From the NCBI GenBank assembly GCA_030693535.1, contig JAUYAL010000056.1, positions 1 through 64,000 on the forward strand: a stretch of 64,000 nt of DNA, given 5' to 3'. The position numbers and the translations under genes were made by a program. The notes under the pieces are model-generated. The model was not told the DNA's origin. It saw only the letters and a program-made list of their open reading frames with translations, and ran no database searches. Positions 18,195 to 29,466 of the stretch are shown one piece after another; position 1 is the first letter of the stretch, and every line of letters starts with the position of its first letter. Origin of the DNA: Methylotenera sp. (lineage in GTDB: Bacteria > Pseudomonadota > Gammaproteobacteria > Burkholderiales > Methylophilaceae).

Positions 18195-18898
18195 GTCACT
18201 TACTGACGTTACCCTCTGGCGACCAATTGGAGTACCAGTTAGAACGCCGTCAACGTCGCACGGTAGGCTTAAAAGTTACCAGCACAGGCTTGGTCATACA
18301 TGCACCTAAACGAATTTCTCAATCACACCTTGAAAGCATTATCGTGCTAAAAGCCGATTGGATACGGAAAAAATTAGCCTCTCTGACAGCCAATAAAATT
18401 CCAGAGATACAATGGCAGCATGGTGAACAATTGCTGTTTTTAGGTAACTCAATCACATTAACCGTAGAACATAACCCCCGTTCTAAGGCAGTTGAATATG
18501 AACCTGGCTTTTTGCAATTGGCCATGCCTACTCACAACAACCAAACCCTAGTCGCACGTAAAGTAATACAGTGGTATAAAAAACAGGCTCTAAGCGACTT
18601 TACAAGGCGTTTAGAAATATTCTCTAGCAAGCTTGGCGTAAGTTTTGCTTCGCTGAGATTATCTAACGCGAATTCTCGCTGGGGTAGCTGTAATTCAAAA
18701 AAGGAAATTCGGCTCAATTGGCGGCTATTGCAGGCACCTCCGCATATTATTAACTACGTTGTGTGTCATGAGCTTGCTCACTTAATAGAAATGAATCATT
18801 CTGCTAAGTTTTGGGCAACTGTTGCCAGTATTTTCCCTGAATACAAATCAGCAGAAAAAGAATTAAAAGAACTTTCAGCAACATTGCACCGACTCTGA
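18191..18898 (+). CDS. DUF45 / YgjP-like zinc metallopeptidase
   Basis: This 235-residue protein has the zinc motif HELAH at 193-197 and a third ligand in the NHS segment (H203), plus the SRWGSC segment at 162-167, all typical of the M48-related YgjP/DUF45 family. The N-terminal half is a beta-rich domain. The substrate is unknown. Translation is coupled to plsC by the ATGA overlap. Confidence 0.85.
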   Translation: MSHLLTLPSGDQLEYQLERRQRRTVGLKVTSTGLVIHAPKRISQSHLESIIVLKADWIRKKLASLTANKIPEIQWQHGEQLLFLGNSITLTVEHNPRSKAVEYEPGFLQLAMPTHNNQTLVARKVIQWYKKQALSDFTRRLEIFSSKLGVSFASLRLSNANSRWGSCNSKKEIRLNWRLLQAPPHIINYVVCHELAHLIEMNHSAKFWATVASIFPEYKSAEKELKELSATLHRL

Positions 18899-18983
18899 AA
18901 TACGGCTTCTAAAATTATTATTAATGTAATTTACATGGTTAACATGCTAGTATTTTGTTCACTACAACATTCAGGGGACTAAT

Positions 18984-19319
18984 ATGGATTTTCAAACTGC
19001 AGTAAAAGCATGTTTTCAGAAATACGCTGACTTTAATGGTCGCGCGAAATTACCGGAGTTTTGGTGGTTCTTTTTGTTTTGCTTCGCTGGCGCTGTGATT
19101 TTGGAGTTTGTAAGTAGCTATATTTCATGGGCGTTCTCACTGGCAACATTTTTGCCTTCTATTGCTGTTGGTTCTCGTCGCTTACATGACACCAACAAAA
19201 GTGGCTGGTTCCAGTTACTTTGGATTGTTCCAATACTAGGCTGGATTGCCATGATTTACCTGTTAGTACAACCAAGTGATGCCGATGACAATCAATTTGG
19301 TGCACCATCCGCTGACTAA
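18984..19319 (+). CDS. DUF805 membrane protein
   Basis: This 111-residue integral membrane protein of the DUF805 family begins MDFQTAVKACFQKYADFNGR and has RLHDTNKSGW between hydrophobic helices; three to four helices are visible. Function unknown in the family. AGGGGA at 18973-18978 serves as ribosome site. A strong terminator follows at 19348-19386. Confidence 0.85.
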   Translation: MDFQTAVKACFQKYADFNGRAKLPEFWWFFLFCFAGAVILEFVSSYISWAFSLATFLPSIAVGSRRLHDTNKSGWFQLLWIVPILGWIAMIYLLVQPSDADDNQFGAPSAD

Positions 19320-19347
19320 ATCGTATAAATTACGTTTGGGGTGCGCG

Positions 19348-19386
19348 TTAACAAAAAGGGCCAAAAATTTTGGCCCTTTTTGTTAA
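19348..19386. terminator. Bidirectional terminator between the DUF805 gene and ppa
   Basis: A perfect 19-bp inverted repeat is centred at 19367 (arms TTAACAAAAAGGGCCAAAA and its complement). The outer A and T tracts work as terminator U-runs for both convergent genes. Confidence 0.88.
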
Positions 19387-19416
19387 TCTTAAGTCAACAG
19401 AAACTGGCGACTAATT

Positions 19417-19965
19417 CTAAAATGCAGGTTTTACTTTTGCATTATTGTAATTTTCAACACCATCTAAAATTTCTTTTTTCGCTTGTTCAATATCACCCCA
19501 ACCATTAATTTTGACCCATTTACCTTTATCTAAATCTTTATAGTGTTCAAAAAAGTGTGCAATCATATCTAAACGCCATGCAGAAATATCTGCATGGCAC
19601 TTTAGATGACCATATAGGCCACACACTTTGTCGACAGGTACAGCCAAAACCTTTGCATCAAGTCCAGCCTCATCTTCCATCAACAACACACCTAGCGGAC
19701 GGCAACGCACAACCACGCCAGGAATAAGAGGTACAGGAGTCATCACTAACACATCTACAGGATCACCATCATCAGCAAGTGTATGCGGCACATAGCCGTA
19801 ATTTGTTGGATATTGCATTGCAGTACCCATAAAGCGATCTACAAAAATCGCGCCACTATCTTTATCCACTTCATATTTTACTGGGTCACCTTGCATTGGG
19901 ATTTCAATGATGACATTAAAATCATTGGGGACATCTTTACCGGTTGGTACTTGGTTTAACGACAT
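19417..19965 (-). CDS. ppa: Inorganic pyrophosphatase
   Basis: This 182-residue family I soluble pyrophosphatase removes PPi made by biosynthetic reactions. The signature [10 protein letters not shown] carries the metal-binding aspartates, and the active-site lysine/tyrosine segments ([23 protein letters not shown]) are intact. Single gene with an AGGAAT ribosome site. Confidence 0.96.
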   Translation of the reverse strand: MSLNQVPTGKDVPNDFNVIIEIPMQGDPVKYEVDKDSGAIFVDRFMGTAMQYPTNYGYVPHTLADDGDPVDVLVMTPVPLIPGVVVRCRPLGVLLMEDEAGLDAKVLAVPVDKVCGLYGHLKCHADISAWRLDMIAHFFEHYKDLDKGKWVKINGWGDIEQAKKEILDGVENYNNAKVKPAF

Positions 19966-20067
19966 TATTTATTCCTAACTAATAAAATTGATAGATTAAT
20001 TTTTGCGATTTAAATTTGAACCCCGATTATAGCAAGCTGAGGGTTGGATCGTACTAAAAGCTTGTAA

Positions 20068-20349
20068 CTAAATTGTGACTTTGGCCTGCTCTCGGCAGCT
20101 TTGAATAATGTCTTGGGGAATAAATAATAGTGCGATATAAACTAAAACAGGAATAATCACTACATCGTCCAACTGTCCCAACACTGGAATAAAGTCAGGG
20201 ATTAAATCAAATGGTAACAATAAATAGCCAACTGCTAAACCTAGGAACACTTTAGATATCCATGGTGTCTTAGGATGTTTAAGTACCAAACGATAGACTG
20301 CGAATTCTTGCTTAAGATGCTTGCTTACAGATTTTAACTTCTCAATCAA
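20068..20349 (-). CDS. DUF1232 (YkvA-like) small membrane protein
   Basis: This 93-residue protein has the DUF1232 core: a hydrophobic helix with GYLLLPFDLIPDFIPVLGQLDD, then a second helix. Family function is unknown; members are small membrane-associated proteins. It lies downstream of purC in the same direction with a 31-base gap. Confidence 0.82.
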   Translation of the reverse strand: MIEKLKSVSKHLKQEFAVYRLVLKHPKTPWISKVFLGLAVGYLLLPFDLIPDFIPVLGQLDDVVIIPVLVYIALLFIPQDIIQSCREQAKVTI

Positions 20350-20380
20350 GATATTTTAAAAAGAATATTTCTGATTAGAC

Positions 20381-21283
20381 TTAATCAATATGCAGAGGCT
20401 GGCCTGTCAACCGCTCAAATGCTTCCATATATTTTTCACTTGTTTTTTGCGCTACATCGTCTGGCAGCTCAGGTGCTGGCGCTGTTTTATTCCACCCAGT
20501 ACTTTCTAACCAATCCCGCACAAACTGCTTATCGTAGCTTGGTGGATTGCTTCCTACCACATAACTATCAGCTGGCCAAAAGCGTGATGAGTCTGGTGTT
20601 AACACTTCATCCATGACGTGTAACACACCATTTTCATCTAGGCCAAATTCAAATTTTGTATCCGCTATAATAATGCCTCGAGTGAGTGCGTACTCTGCAG
20701 CCTTTGTATAAAGTGCGATGGCAACTTTTTCGACCTGTGATGCCATGTCTTGACCAATCAAATCCGCGCATTGTTGCAATGTGATATTTTCGTCATGCTC
20801 ACCTACAGCTGCTTTACTTGAAGGTGTAAATATTGGCGCTGGCAGCTTTGATGCCTCCTGTAAACCAGCAGGCAGTAGAATGCCACATACAGTGCCCTTA
20901 GTTTTATATTCTTTCCAACCACTACCAACCAAGTATCCGCGTACGATAGCTTCAATAGGCAGGGCTTTCAATTTTTTGACTACCACTGCACGAGAGCCAA
21001 GCTGAGCTTGCTCCACTTGATTAGCAACTACACTATTAGGGCTAATCCCAGTTAAATGATTAGGCACAACATCTTTAAGCTTTTCAAACCAAAAATTAGC
21101 CATTTGAGTCAGCATAGCACCTTTATTAGTGATGCCAGTAGGCAATATTACATCGAATGCCGACAACCTATCTGTACTGACTAAAAGCATGGTATCCGCA
21201 TCAATATCATAAATATCTCGGACTTTACCTTGATGAATGCGATTCAGGCTTTGTATGCTAGTTTGTAATAAAGGTTTGTTCAT
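20381..21283 (-). CDS. purC: SAICAR synthase
   Basis: This 300-residue phosphoribosylaminoimidazole-succinocarboxamide synthase, a purine pathway ligase, joins aspartate to CAIR using ATP. Typical blocks are GKVRDIYDID, STDRLSAFDV, EAIVRGYLVGSGWKEY and DTKFEFG. The length fits the longer fungal-like PurC type common in betaproteobacteria. Confidence 0.95.
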   Translation of the reverse strand: MNKPLLQTSIQSLNRIHQGKVRDIYDIDADTMLLVSTDRLSAFDVILPTGITNKGAMLTQMANFWFEKLKDVVPNHLTGISPNSVVANQVEQAQLGSRAVVVKKLKALPIEAIVRGYLVGSGWKEYKTKGTVCGILLPAGLQEASKLPAPIFTPSSKAAVGEHDENITLQQCADLIGQDMASQVEKVAIALYTKAAEYALTRGIIIADTKFEFGLDENGVLHVMDEVLTPDSSRFWPADSYVVGSNPPSYDKQFVRDWLESTGWNKTAPAPELPDDVAQKTSEKYMEAFERLTGQPLHID

Positions 21284-21359
21284 TATTGTTATCTGCTAAC
21301 GAGACACTCATTGTGACTGTACATTATAAATGCCTAGTGAATATCAAGCAAAACTAAAT

Positions 21360-22832
21360 CTAAGCTTTTGCAGACTCAACATCAGTCACGGCTGGTTGAG
21401 ATTGCCTATTTTCACCAATTTTGACGATTTTAAGTGTATTAGTTCCCCCTGGACTGCCTATTGGCTCGCCAAAAGTAAGTAAGACCAAATCACCCAGATT
21501 TACCATTTTTTGTTGTAGCAACACTTGCTCCATTTCATGCAAAACTTCATCCCTGTTTTTACCACCTTGTTCAATAGGGAATGGATACACGCCTCGATGC
21601 AATGTCAGTTTCCTACGTGCATATTTGTCTGGAGATAGTGCATAAATAGGCACTTCAGCATCTGCGCGTGAAAGGCGTTGTGCAGCATTACCAGACTGCG
21701 TCAATGCGGCAATTGCTTTAACTTTAAAATGCTTTGCTGTATATATGGCTGCTGCTGCAATCGTTTCATCCGTTTTCAAATACACTTGATCTGTTTTTTG
21801 TGCATGATACTGGTTGATATATTCTTTTTCAGCCTCCATTACAACTCGGTGCACAGCCTGAACGGTTTCTAGTGGAAACTGACCAGCGGCAGTTTCGGCA
21901 GATAACATCACCGCATCAGTACCATCAAGCACGGCGTTAGCCACATCTGAAACTTCAGCTCGGGTTGGAATCGGGCTAGTAATCATCGATTCCATCATCT
22001 GCGTGGCGGTAATGACCAATTTATTTTGCGCACGCGCCATTCGAATCATGCGCTTTTGCAGGCCTGGCACGGCCGCATCTCCAACCTCTACACCTAAATC
22101 TCCACGCGCCACCATGATTGCATCTGATGCTTCTATAATTGACTCTAAATTCTCAATCGCTTCAGCGCGTTCTATTTTAGCAATAATGCTCGCGGTGCCA
22201 CCGGCTTTTTTAACTAAAGTACGAGCAAGCTCAACATCTAAAGCGGTTTTAGGAAACGACATCGCAATATAATCGGCTTCAAGTGCAACGGCTGTTTTAA
22301 TGTCCTCTCGATCTTTTTTTGTGAGTGCATCTGCAGACAAACCACCACCTTGACGATTAATCCCTTTATTGTTTGATAAAACACCACCACTTAACACCAC
22401 GCAGTGAATTTGGTTGCCTTTTACTCGGCTCACTTGCATAGTGATGCGCCCATCATCTAGCAGTAACACCACATCTTCTTTCACCTCTTGTGGCAAGGTT
22501 TTGTAATCCAAACCTACATGATCTTGATTGCCCAATTCACAATCAGCATCAAGAATAAATAGATCACCTGTTTTTAATGTTATTTTGCCGAATTCAAATT
22601 TTCCAATACGGATTTTTGGCCCTTGTAAATCACACAATACGCCAATGGGTCTATTTAGCTTTGCTGCAATTGCTCGCACGATTTCTGCACGCTTAATATG
22701 CTCTTCTGCACTACCATGCGAAAAGTTAAGCCGTACAACATTAACTCCCGCCATAATCATACGCGCGAGCATCTCCTCACTATTTGAGGAAGGGCCTAGT
22801 GTTGCAACAATTTTTGTTTTACGTAACGTCAA
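21360..22832 (-). CDS. pyk: Pyruvate kinase
   Basis: This 490-residue glycolytic enzyme converts PEP and ADP to pyruvate and ATP. It has the N-terminal KIVATLGPSS segment, substrate loop NFSHG, the catalytic lysine region IIAKIERAEAIENL, the MVARGDLGVE motif and a C-terminal regulatory domain. Last gene of the tkt-gap-pgk-pyk run. A terminator after pgk separates the two transcripts, so pyk probably has its own promoter. Confidence 0.96.
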   Translation of the reverse strand: MTLRKTKIVATLGPSSNSEEMLARMIMAGVNVVRLNFSHGSAEEHIKRAEIVRAIAAKLNRPIGVLCDLQGPKIRIGKFEFGKITLKTGDLFILDADCELGNQDHVGLDYKTLPQEVKEDVVLLLDDGRITMQVSRVKGNQIHCVVLSGGVLSNNKGINRQGGGLSADALTKKDREDIKTAVALEADYIAMSFPKTALDVELARTLVKKAGGTASIIAKIERAEAIENLESIIEASDAIMVARGDLGVEVGDAAVPGLQKRMIRMARAQNKLVITATQMMESMITSPIPTRAEVSDVANAVLDGTDAVMLSAETAAGQFPLETVQAVHRVVMEAEKEYINQYHAQKTDQVYLKTDETIAAAAIYTAKHFKVKAIAALTQSGNAAQRLSRADAEVPIYALSPDKYARRKLTLHRGVYPFPIEQGGKNRDEVLHEMEQVLLQQKMVNLGDLVLLTFGEPIGSPGGTNTLKIVKIGENRQSQPAVTDVESAKA

Positions 22833-22891
22833 TCTTTGAGCCTTTTCAACTTTATATTACTTATTAAATATCTAGATTTTAAATTCAAATA

Positions 22892-22916
22892 AAAATGGGG
22901 CTAGTAGCCCCATTTT
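22892..22916 (-). terminator. Terminator downstream of pgk
   Basis: The stem AAAATGGGGC with GCCCCATTTT and a 5-base loop is followed on the minus strand by TTTATTTG. It lies between the pgk stop and the pyk start. Confidence 0.8.
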
Positions 22917-22943
22917 AATGGTGATGCTAATTGAGACTATTAG

Positions 22944-24125
22944 TTAAGTGTGGGCACGTTGCTCAAGTATATCAACAGCTGGTAACTTTTTCCCTTCTAA
23001 GAATTCTAAAAATGCACCACCAGCTGTAGAAATATAATCTATCTTGTCCTCAATACCATATTTCTGGATTGCCGCGATAGTGTCTCCGCCACCGGCTAAT
23101 GTGAACGCCTTTGTATTTGCTATTGCAAGAGCAATTGTTTTTGTACCTTCACCAAACTGATCAAATTCAAATACACCCACTGGGCCATTCCACAAAACAG
23201 TGCCTGCATTTTTAATGATCTCTGCAATAGTATTAGCAGATTTCGAGCCAATATCAAAAATCATGTCATCGACTTCTACCGCATTCACGTCCTTCTTGAT
23301 TGCGGGCTCGTTCGCATCAAATTTTTTTCCACACACCACATCCACAGCAATCGGTATTGTCGCTCCTCTTTGGGTCATTTTGTCCATTAAGGTGCGCGCT
23401 ACTGGCACTAAATCATCTTCGCAAAGTGATTTACCCACTTCATTCCCTGCAGCTTTCAAGAAAGTATTGGCGATACCCCCGCCAACCACCATTTGATCTA
23501 CTTTTTCTGACAAGCTTTCAAGTACTGTCAACTTAGTAGACACTTTACTGCCTCCTACAATAGCCACCATAGGGCGCGCAGGGCTGAGTAACGCCTTAGT
23601 AAGCGCTTCAAGCTCATTCACCAACAAAATACCTGCTGCTGCAACTGGCGAAAGTTTTGCTACGCCATGCGTTGAAGCTTCAGCACGATGCGCCGTACCA
23701 AAGGCATCCATGACAAATATATCGCAAAGTTTCGCATATTTTTGTGACAATTCATCGGTGTTTTTTTTCTCGCCCTTATTAAATCTGCAGTTTTCTAAAA
23801 CCACTAATTCTCCAATAGTCACATCAAAACCACCATCAACCCAATCTTTAACTAAGCGAACTGGCTTACCCAATTTGGCAGAAATGACGTCTACAACTGG
23901 TTTTAAAGAGTTTTCTTCCGAATAAACACCTTCTTCAGGACGACCCAAGTGTGAAGTCACCATGACCCTTGCACCTGCTTTAAGTGCATATTCAATAGTC
24001 GCCATAGAGGCTGTAATTCTCGCATCTGAAGTCACTTCCCCGTTGGCAACAGGCACATTCAAATCAGCACGAATTAATACGCGCTTGCCATTTAAATCTA
24101 AATCCGTCATTTTCATTACATTCAT
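22944..24125 (-). CDS. pgk: Phosphoglycerate kinase
   Basis: This 393-residue glycolytic kinase begins with the conserved [12 protein letters not shown], continues with TSHLGRP and GGSKVSTK, and ends with the GGGDTIAA nucleotide loop. The start at 24125 is chosen because GGGAG lies eight bases before this ATG. A longer TTG frame would place the binding site inside the gene. It is preceded by a 78-residue gene and gap. Confidence 0.96.
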   Translation of the reverse strand: MNVMKMTDLDLNGKRVLIRADLNVPVANGEVTSDARITASMATIEYALKAGARVMVTSHLGRPEEGVYSEENSLKPVVDVISAKLGKPVRLVKDWVDGGFDVTIGELVVLENCRFNKGEKKNTDELSQKYAKLCDIFVMDAFGTAHRAEASTHGVAKLSPVAAAGILLVNELEALTKALLSPARPMVAIVGGSKVSTKLTVLESLSEKVDQMVVGGGIANTFLKAAGNEVGKSLCEDDLVPVARTLMDKMTQRGATIPIAVDVVCGKKFDANEPAIKKDVNAVEVDDMIFDIGSKSANTIAEIIKNAGTVLWNGPVGVFEFDQFGEGTKTIALAIANTKAFTLAGGGDTIAAIQKYGIEDKIDYISTAGGAFLEFLEGKKLPAVDILEQRAHT

Positions 24126-24168
24126 CGTCGCAACTCCCAAAAGTGTTTCTATGACAACTAACTATTTT

Positions 24169-24405
24169 TTATGACTTTATCCAGTAAAACTCAACTTTAT
24201 CTTTATCGTGCATGGCTTTTTCCATGATGGCGATTAAATCAGCGTCAGCACCTCGAGACTTTAACAAATCTAAAGTGGCATGATTGAGCCAGTAGTCTTG
24301 TTCATTTTTATGCCCCGCGACTAACTCATCATTTAAAAACTTTAACTGAGCGTAACTAATTTGGCCTAACCAACGATTATTGCTTTTATCTTTAAGCGTA
24401 ATCAT
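24169..24405 (-). CDS. Conserved small protein between gap and pgk
   Basis: This 78-residue soluble acidic protein has no signal peptide or membrane segment. It starts MITLKDKSNNRWLGQISYAQ, with a beta-hairpin-like head and a predicted helical tail. Similar small proteins are, in my memory, often labelled galactosyldiacylglycerol synthase in databases, which is very unlikely at this size. Its place inside the glycolytic cluster suggests a link to that pathway or its regulation, but no function can be given. Confidence 0.75.
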   Translation of the reverse strand: MITLKDKSNNRWLGQISYAQLKFLNDELVAGHKNEQDYWLNHATLDLLKSRGADADLIAIMEKAMHDKDKVEFYWIKS

Positions 24406-24489
24406 TTATTTCCTTAACTTTTTAGTTCGAAATCAAACAGAAATAGACTGGAACCAGACTATTTCTAATGATCATTGCTTATAAAAAAA

Positions 24490-25503
<1,014 letters not shown>

Positions 25504-25575
25504 TTAATTGAATAATCGCCATATAAAAGAAAGAAAAATGATTAAATGACGTAAAGAAAATCTAAATCTACAAAC

Positions 25576-25609
25576 TAATAGGGCACCCCAATCATGAGGT
25601 GCCCTATTA
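25576..25609 (-). terminator. Terminator downstream of tkt
   Basis: A 12-bp perfect stem (TAATAGGGCACC with GGTGCCCTATTA) and a 10-base loop lie in the gap between the tkt stop and the gap start. The following minus-strand sequence AGTTTGTAGATTT is only moderately T-rich, so termination may be partial. Confidence 0.65.
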
Positions 25610-25672
25610 ACTTAGCTGCCAGTAAACTAATTACTAGTCAAATTGCAGCGCCTATAATTAAAGCACCTTAAA

Positions 25673-27655
25673 TTACAGCACCGATTTAACAGTTGCCACT
25701 ACATTTTCAACTGTGAAACCGAAGTGTTTCATCAACACGCCACCAGGCGCTGATTCACCGAATGTATCAATACCAACAACAGCGCCTTCTAAACCTACAT
25801 ATTTACGCCAGAAATCAGTGACCCCAGCTTCAACAGCTACGCGTTTAACACCTTTAGTTAATACGCTATCTTTGTAAGCTTGATCTTGACGGTCAAACAC
25901 ATTGGTACTAGGCATTGAAACTACGCGTACTTTTGTGCCAGCAGCATTCAACTCAGCAGCTGCTTTAACAGCCAACTCAAGTTCAGAGCCGTTAGCAATA
26001 ATGATAACTTGTGCGCCTGCAACATCAGACAACACATAACCACCTTTGCGCATTAAATCAAACTGTACAGGATCATGTTTCATACCTGGCACATTTTGGC
26101 GGCTTAACACTAAGCTACTAGGCCCGTTTTTGCGCTCAACCGCAGCCACCCAAGCAACCGCAGTTTCAGTTGAATTACCTGGACGCCATACGTCCATATT
26201 TGGAATCAAGCGTAAACCAGCTGTATTTTCGATTGGTTGGTGCGTTGGACCATCTTCACCTTGACCGATAGAGTCATGTGTTAACACAGCGATAGTGCGT
26301 TGTTTCATTAATGCAGCCATACGCAATGCGCTTTTCGCGTAGTCAGAGAACATGTGGAATGTACCGCCGAATGGCACTAAACCACCGTGTAATGCCATAC
26401 CGTTCATAATTGCGAACATACCGAATTCACGTACACCGTATGAAATGTAGTTACCTGGTTTTTTTGCATCAACATGGGTAAAACTACCGCATGATGTTAA
26501 GTTAGAACCAGTTAAGTCTGCTGAACCACCCAAGAATTCAGGTAATAATGGCGCTAATGCACCAATAACATTTTGTGAAGCTTTACGTGTTGCAACGCCT
26601 TCAGCTTTGTCGTTTGTAGCAGCGATAATTGCATCAGTAGCTGACTTCCAGTTAGCAGGTAAATCACCTGCCATGCGGCGTGAGTATTCTGCAGCTTCAG
26701 CTGGGAATGCTTTTGCGTATGCAGCAAATTTATCATTCCATGAAGATTCAGCAGCAGCACCTTTAACAGTTGCATCCCAACCAGCGTAAACATCTGCTGG
26801 AATGACGAATGGCTCATGTGGCCAACCGATGTTTGCACGAGTGGCAGCAACTTCTTCTAAACCTAATGCAGAACCGTGGCAATCGTGTGAACCCGATTTG
26901 TTTGGCGACCCCATACCAATCACTGTTTTACAACAGATCAATGATGGTTTGTCTGTAACTTTTTTAGCTGCCGCAATTGCAGCGCCAATAGCAGCAACAT
27001 CATGACCATCTACAGACTGAACGTGCCAGCCGTATGATTCAAAACGTTTTGCCGTATCGTCTGTGTACCAGCCTTCAATGTGACCATCGATAGAAATACC
27101 GTTGTCATCCCAAAATGCTGTTAATTTACCTAAGCCCCAAGTACCAGCTAACGCGCAAGCCTCATGAGAAACGCCTTCCATCATACATCCGTCACCCAAG
27201 AACACATAGGTGCTATGGTCAACAATGCTGTGACCTGGCTTGTTGAATTGGTCAGCAAGTAATTTTTCCGCCATTGCAAAACCAACACCGTTAGCAATAC
27301 CTTGGCCTAATGGACCTGTTGTTGTTTCAACGCCTGGTGCATAACCATATTCTGGGTGACCAGCACATTTAGAATGCAATTGACGGAATGTTTTTAACTC
27401 ATCCATTGGCAATGCATAACCAGTCAGGTGTAGCAACGAATAAATCAACATAGAACCGTGACCATTAGAAAGCACGAAACGGTCACGATTTGACCATTCC
27501 GGATTTTTTGGGTTATGGCTTAAATGGTTGTTCCAAAGCTCTTCAGCGATTTCCGCCATGCCCATAGGCGCGCCTGGGTGACCAGAGTTAGCTTTTTGTA
27601 CCGCATCCATCGATAACGCACGGATTGCGTTGGCGAGGTCTTTACGTGTTGCCAT
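25673..27655 (-). CDS. tkt: Transketolase
   Basis: This 660-residue thiamine-diphosphate enzyme of the pentose phosphate or ribulose monophosphate pathway moves two-carbon units between sugar phosphates. Conserved parts are [12 protein letters not shown], the ThDP motif [17 protein letters not shown] and [21 protein letters not shown] before the ATG is the ribosome site. In a methylotroph this enzyme would help regenerate the formaldehyde acceptor, but that is inference from the presumed lineage. Confidence 0.96.
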   Translation of the reverse strand: MATRKDLANAIRALSMDAVQKANSGHPGAPMGMAEIAEELWNNHLSHNPKNPEWSNRDRFVLSNGHGSMLIYSLLHLTGYALPMDELKTFRQLHSKCAGHPEYGYAPGVETTTGPLGQGIANGVGFAMAEKLLADQFNKPGHSIVDHSTYVFLGDGCMMEGVSHEACALAGTWGLGKLTAFWDDNGISIDGHIEGWYTDDTAKRFESYGWHVQSVDGHDVAAIGAAIAAAKKVTDKPSLICCKTVIGMGSPNKSGSHDCHGSALGLEEVAATRANIGWPHEPFVIPADVYAGWDATVKGAAAESSWNDKFAAYAKAFPAEAAEYSRRMAGDLPANWKSATDAIIAATNDKAEGVATRKASQNVIGALAPLLPEFLGGSADLTGSNLTSCGSFTHVDAKKPGNYISYGVREFGMFAIMNGMALHGGLVPFGGTFHMFSDYAKSALRMAALMKQRTIAVLTHDSIGQGEDGPTHQPIENTAGLRLIPNMDVWRPGNSTETAVAWVAAVERKNGPSSLVLSRQNVPGMKHDPVQFDLMRKGGYVLSDVAGAQVIIIANGSELELAVKAAAELNAAGTKVRVVSMPSTNVFDRQDQAYKDSVLTKGVKRVAVEAGVTDFWRKYVGLEGAVVGIDTFGESAPGGVLMKHFGFTVENVVATVKSVL

Positions 27656-27958
27656 AGTTTTCTCCCTAATGATTAACTTGAAGCTTTATGACTCAATGTT
27701 GACCCAAACTTTTGATTTTACTAAATTTTGAGTCTTACAGAAAATCAGATAAAACCTTGATTGAATTCTTCAAAAAGCCAGTTAAATTCACTGCTTTTTT
27801 GCAAAGACTAAATTATTGCTTAATTAGCCTTTTTCGGCAAGGGTTTAGACCGCATTTGACGTACAGAAAATTGAAATTATTTTAATTTCATTAGAATTTA
27901 ACCCCTTACTGTTAGTGCGCTTAAGCCATGTATTTGTCTATTGCTGTAAACTATTACA

Positions 27959-28312
27959 ATGAAACTTAATCGTCACCTATTTTCAATTGCAATTGCAAGC
28001 GCGATGTTTTTAGCTTTTCACTAAGCAGAGCCTAGCTAAGCAAAACAGTAGCAATGTTTTGCTAGCACAGTTTTTTTAATCGCGGCCTAGATGTAAAACA
28101 GCACTCGGTCAGTGATAAATATAAAGCAAACTTGGCGCGCTATAATAGAATCATCAGAAGGCATACACTTTAAACATGGCACAGGATTTACTGATGAAAA
28201 GCGCGCGAGGCCGCCAAAAATCGACAGCACCGTTACTTATACCTATAGAGATATTACTAAAACGGGTAAGCCAAAATTTGCGAGCTTCTTACGGGTACGC
28301 AATGAATATTAA
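27959..28312 (+). pseudogene. Decayed ATP-dependent (Lig E-type, periplasmic) DNA ligase gene
   Basis: Three pieces of a secreted ATP-dependent DNA ligase remain in order. An ATG at 27959 encodes a signal-peptide-like MKLNRHLFSIAIASAMFLAF, ending at TAA 28022-28024. A piece reading NVLLAQFF continues, after a one-base slip in a run of seven Ts, as NRGLDVKQHSVSDK, matching the region up to the catalytic lysine. The next codons jump to YKANL and then, in another frame, IIESSEGIHFKHGTGF and TGKPKFASFLRVR, the C-terminal OB-fold signature. The whole catalytic core is deleted and at least two frameshifts are present, so the gene is dead. Confidence 0.8.
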
Positions 28313-28431
28313 TGCTAATCAGGTGTCATGTAACCCTTATGGATATTGGCTAACATGACATATTATTTCCACCCTATTGATGGATTACTGGCGGGCAAGA
28401 TAATCTAATCGGCACACACTATACTTTACAA
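28313..28431. other. Spacer between the ligase pseudogene and the oxidoreductase gene
   Basis: No gene was found here. An 8-bp inverted repeat (TGTCATGT at 28324-28331, ACATGACA at 28353-28360) lies just after the pseudogene end and may be its old terminator stem, but no T-run follows. Confidence 0.4.
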
Positions 28432-29466
28432 TCAAATATCAAGTTTAATGCCTCTGGAAGCTGCCTGGATAGAGGCTTGTAGAGCAGTACAATTTGCCTT
28501 TGCGTCGGAAAAAGTTAACAGTGTCGCCTTGTCATTCAGCACACAATCACTGAAATGCGCAATTTCTAACGTAAAATGATTACTTGGTGCAAAGCGCTCT
28601 TCAGCGTACTTGCCGTCCTCCAGCGCCCAACTTATAACCGGTACGTCGTTTTGAAAAACCCAAGCCGCATGGCACTTTACCCAGCCTTTAGTGCCTATAA
28701 TTTCATATTCTGATTTGCGGCTACGCTCAAAGCTGATGTCAAAATGGCCAAAGCGCGCACGACCTTCTGCATCTAGCCCAAAATCCAGCACGCCACTGGT
28801 CACAATATCAGCGCCCTGTTCATTGAGTTTAGCGTAGGCAATTACTGACTTAGGTTCAATTGGCTTTCCCTCTTTCTGAAAACACCAGCGTAGCGAATGG
28901 ATTGCATAAGGCCCAATATCCCACATAGCACCACCGCCATCAGCCATGCTGCGATTAATGCGATACATACGCGCCGACTTCATTAAAAATGAAAATGAAG
29001 CACGTGCAGAAAGTACGTCTCCAATCATGCCGCTTTCCACAACTTCTTGTACGCGCGCGTGTTGCGGATGGAAGCGATACATAAACCCCTCCATCACCTT
29101 TACTTTGTTTTTAGTAGCGGCATGCTCAAGGGCTTCAATATCTTTCAACGTAGTTGCCATTGGCTTTTCTATCAACACATGCTTGCCAGCATTAATGGCT
29201 TTAAGCGCCCACTCGGCATGCTCTTCATTTGCCATTGGGCAGTAAATGGCCTCAACATTAGGGTCATTAATTAGACTATCTAAATCGTCATAACAAATAA
29301 CAGAATCTGCATAGCATGGCGCATATTTTTCCAATGTAGATTTTGCCGCGCCCTCACGGCGACTGGCAATGGCTACAAGCTTAGAATTTGACGCGTCAAT
29401 AATCGCAGGAAGCAAGCGTTCATTCACACGCGCCGCGCCGAGAATACCCCATTTCAGCTTTCTCAT
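28432..29466 (-). CDS. Gfo/Idh/MocA-family NAD(P)-dependent oxidoreductase
   Basis: This 344-residue sugar-dehydrogenase-like enzyme has an N-terminal Rossmann domain (KWGILGAARVNERLL), the EKPM substrate/cofactor motif and the C-terminal alpha/beta domain with GGAMWDIGPYAIH. The substrate is unknown. I chose the ATG at 29466: it overlaps the stop of the upstream gene (ATGA) and has GGAG six bases before it. The coupling suggests a functional pair with the redoxin gene. Confidence 0.87.
   Translation of the reverse strand: MRKLKWGILGAARVNERLLPAIIDASNSKLVAIASRREGAAKSTLEKYAPCYADSVICYDDLDSLINDPNVEAIYCPMANEEHAEWALKAINAGKHVLIEKPMATTLKDIEALEHAATKNKVKVMEGFMYRFHPQHARVQEVVESGMIGDVLSARASFSFLMKSARMYRINRSMADGGGAMWDIGPYAIHSLRWCFQKEGKPIEPKSVIAYAKLNEQGADIVTSGVLDFGLDAEGRARFGHFDISFERSRKSEYEIIGTKGWVKCHAAWVFQNDVPVISWALEDGKYAEERFAPSNHFTLEIAHFSDCVLNDKATLLTFSDAKANCTALQASIQAASRGIKLDI

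Noticed and set aside
27656..27958. Possible regulatory RNA upstream of tkt
   Set aside because: Only a short AT hairpin (GAAATTA/TAATTTC) was found; no structure or motif supports an RNA gene.
28176..28358. Short plus-strand frame in the tkt spacer
   Set aside because: It is an out-of-frame reading of the DNA ligase pseudogene, whose real C-terminal frame ends at 28312.
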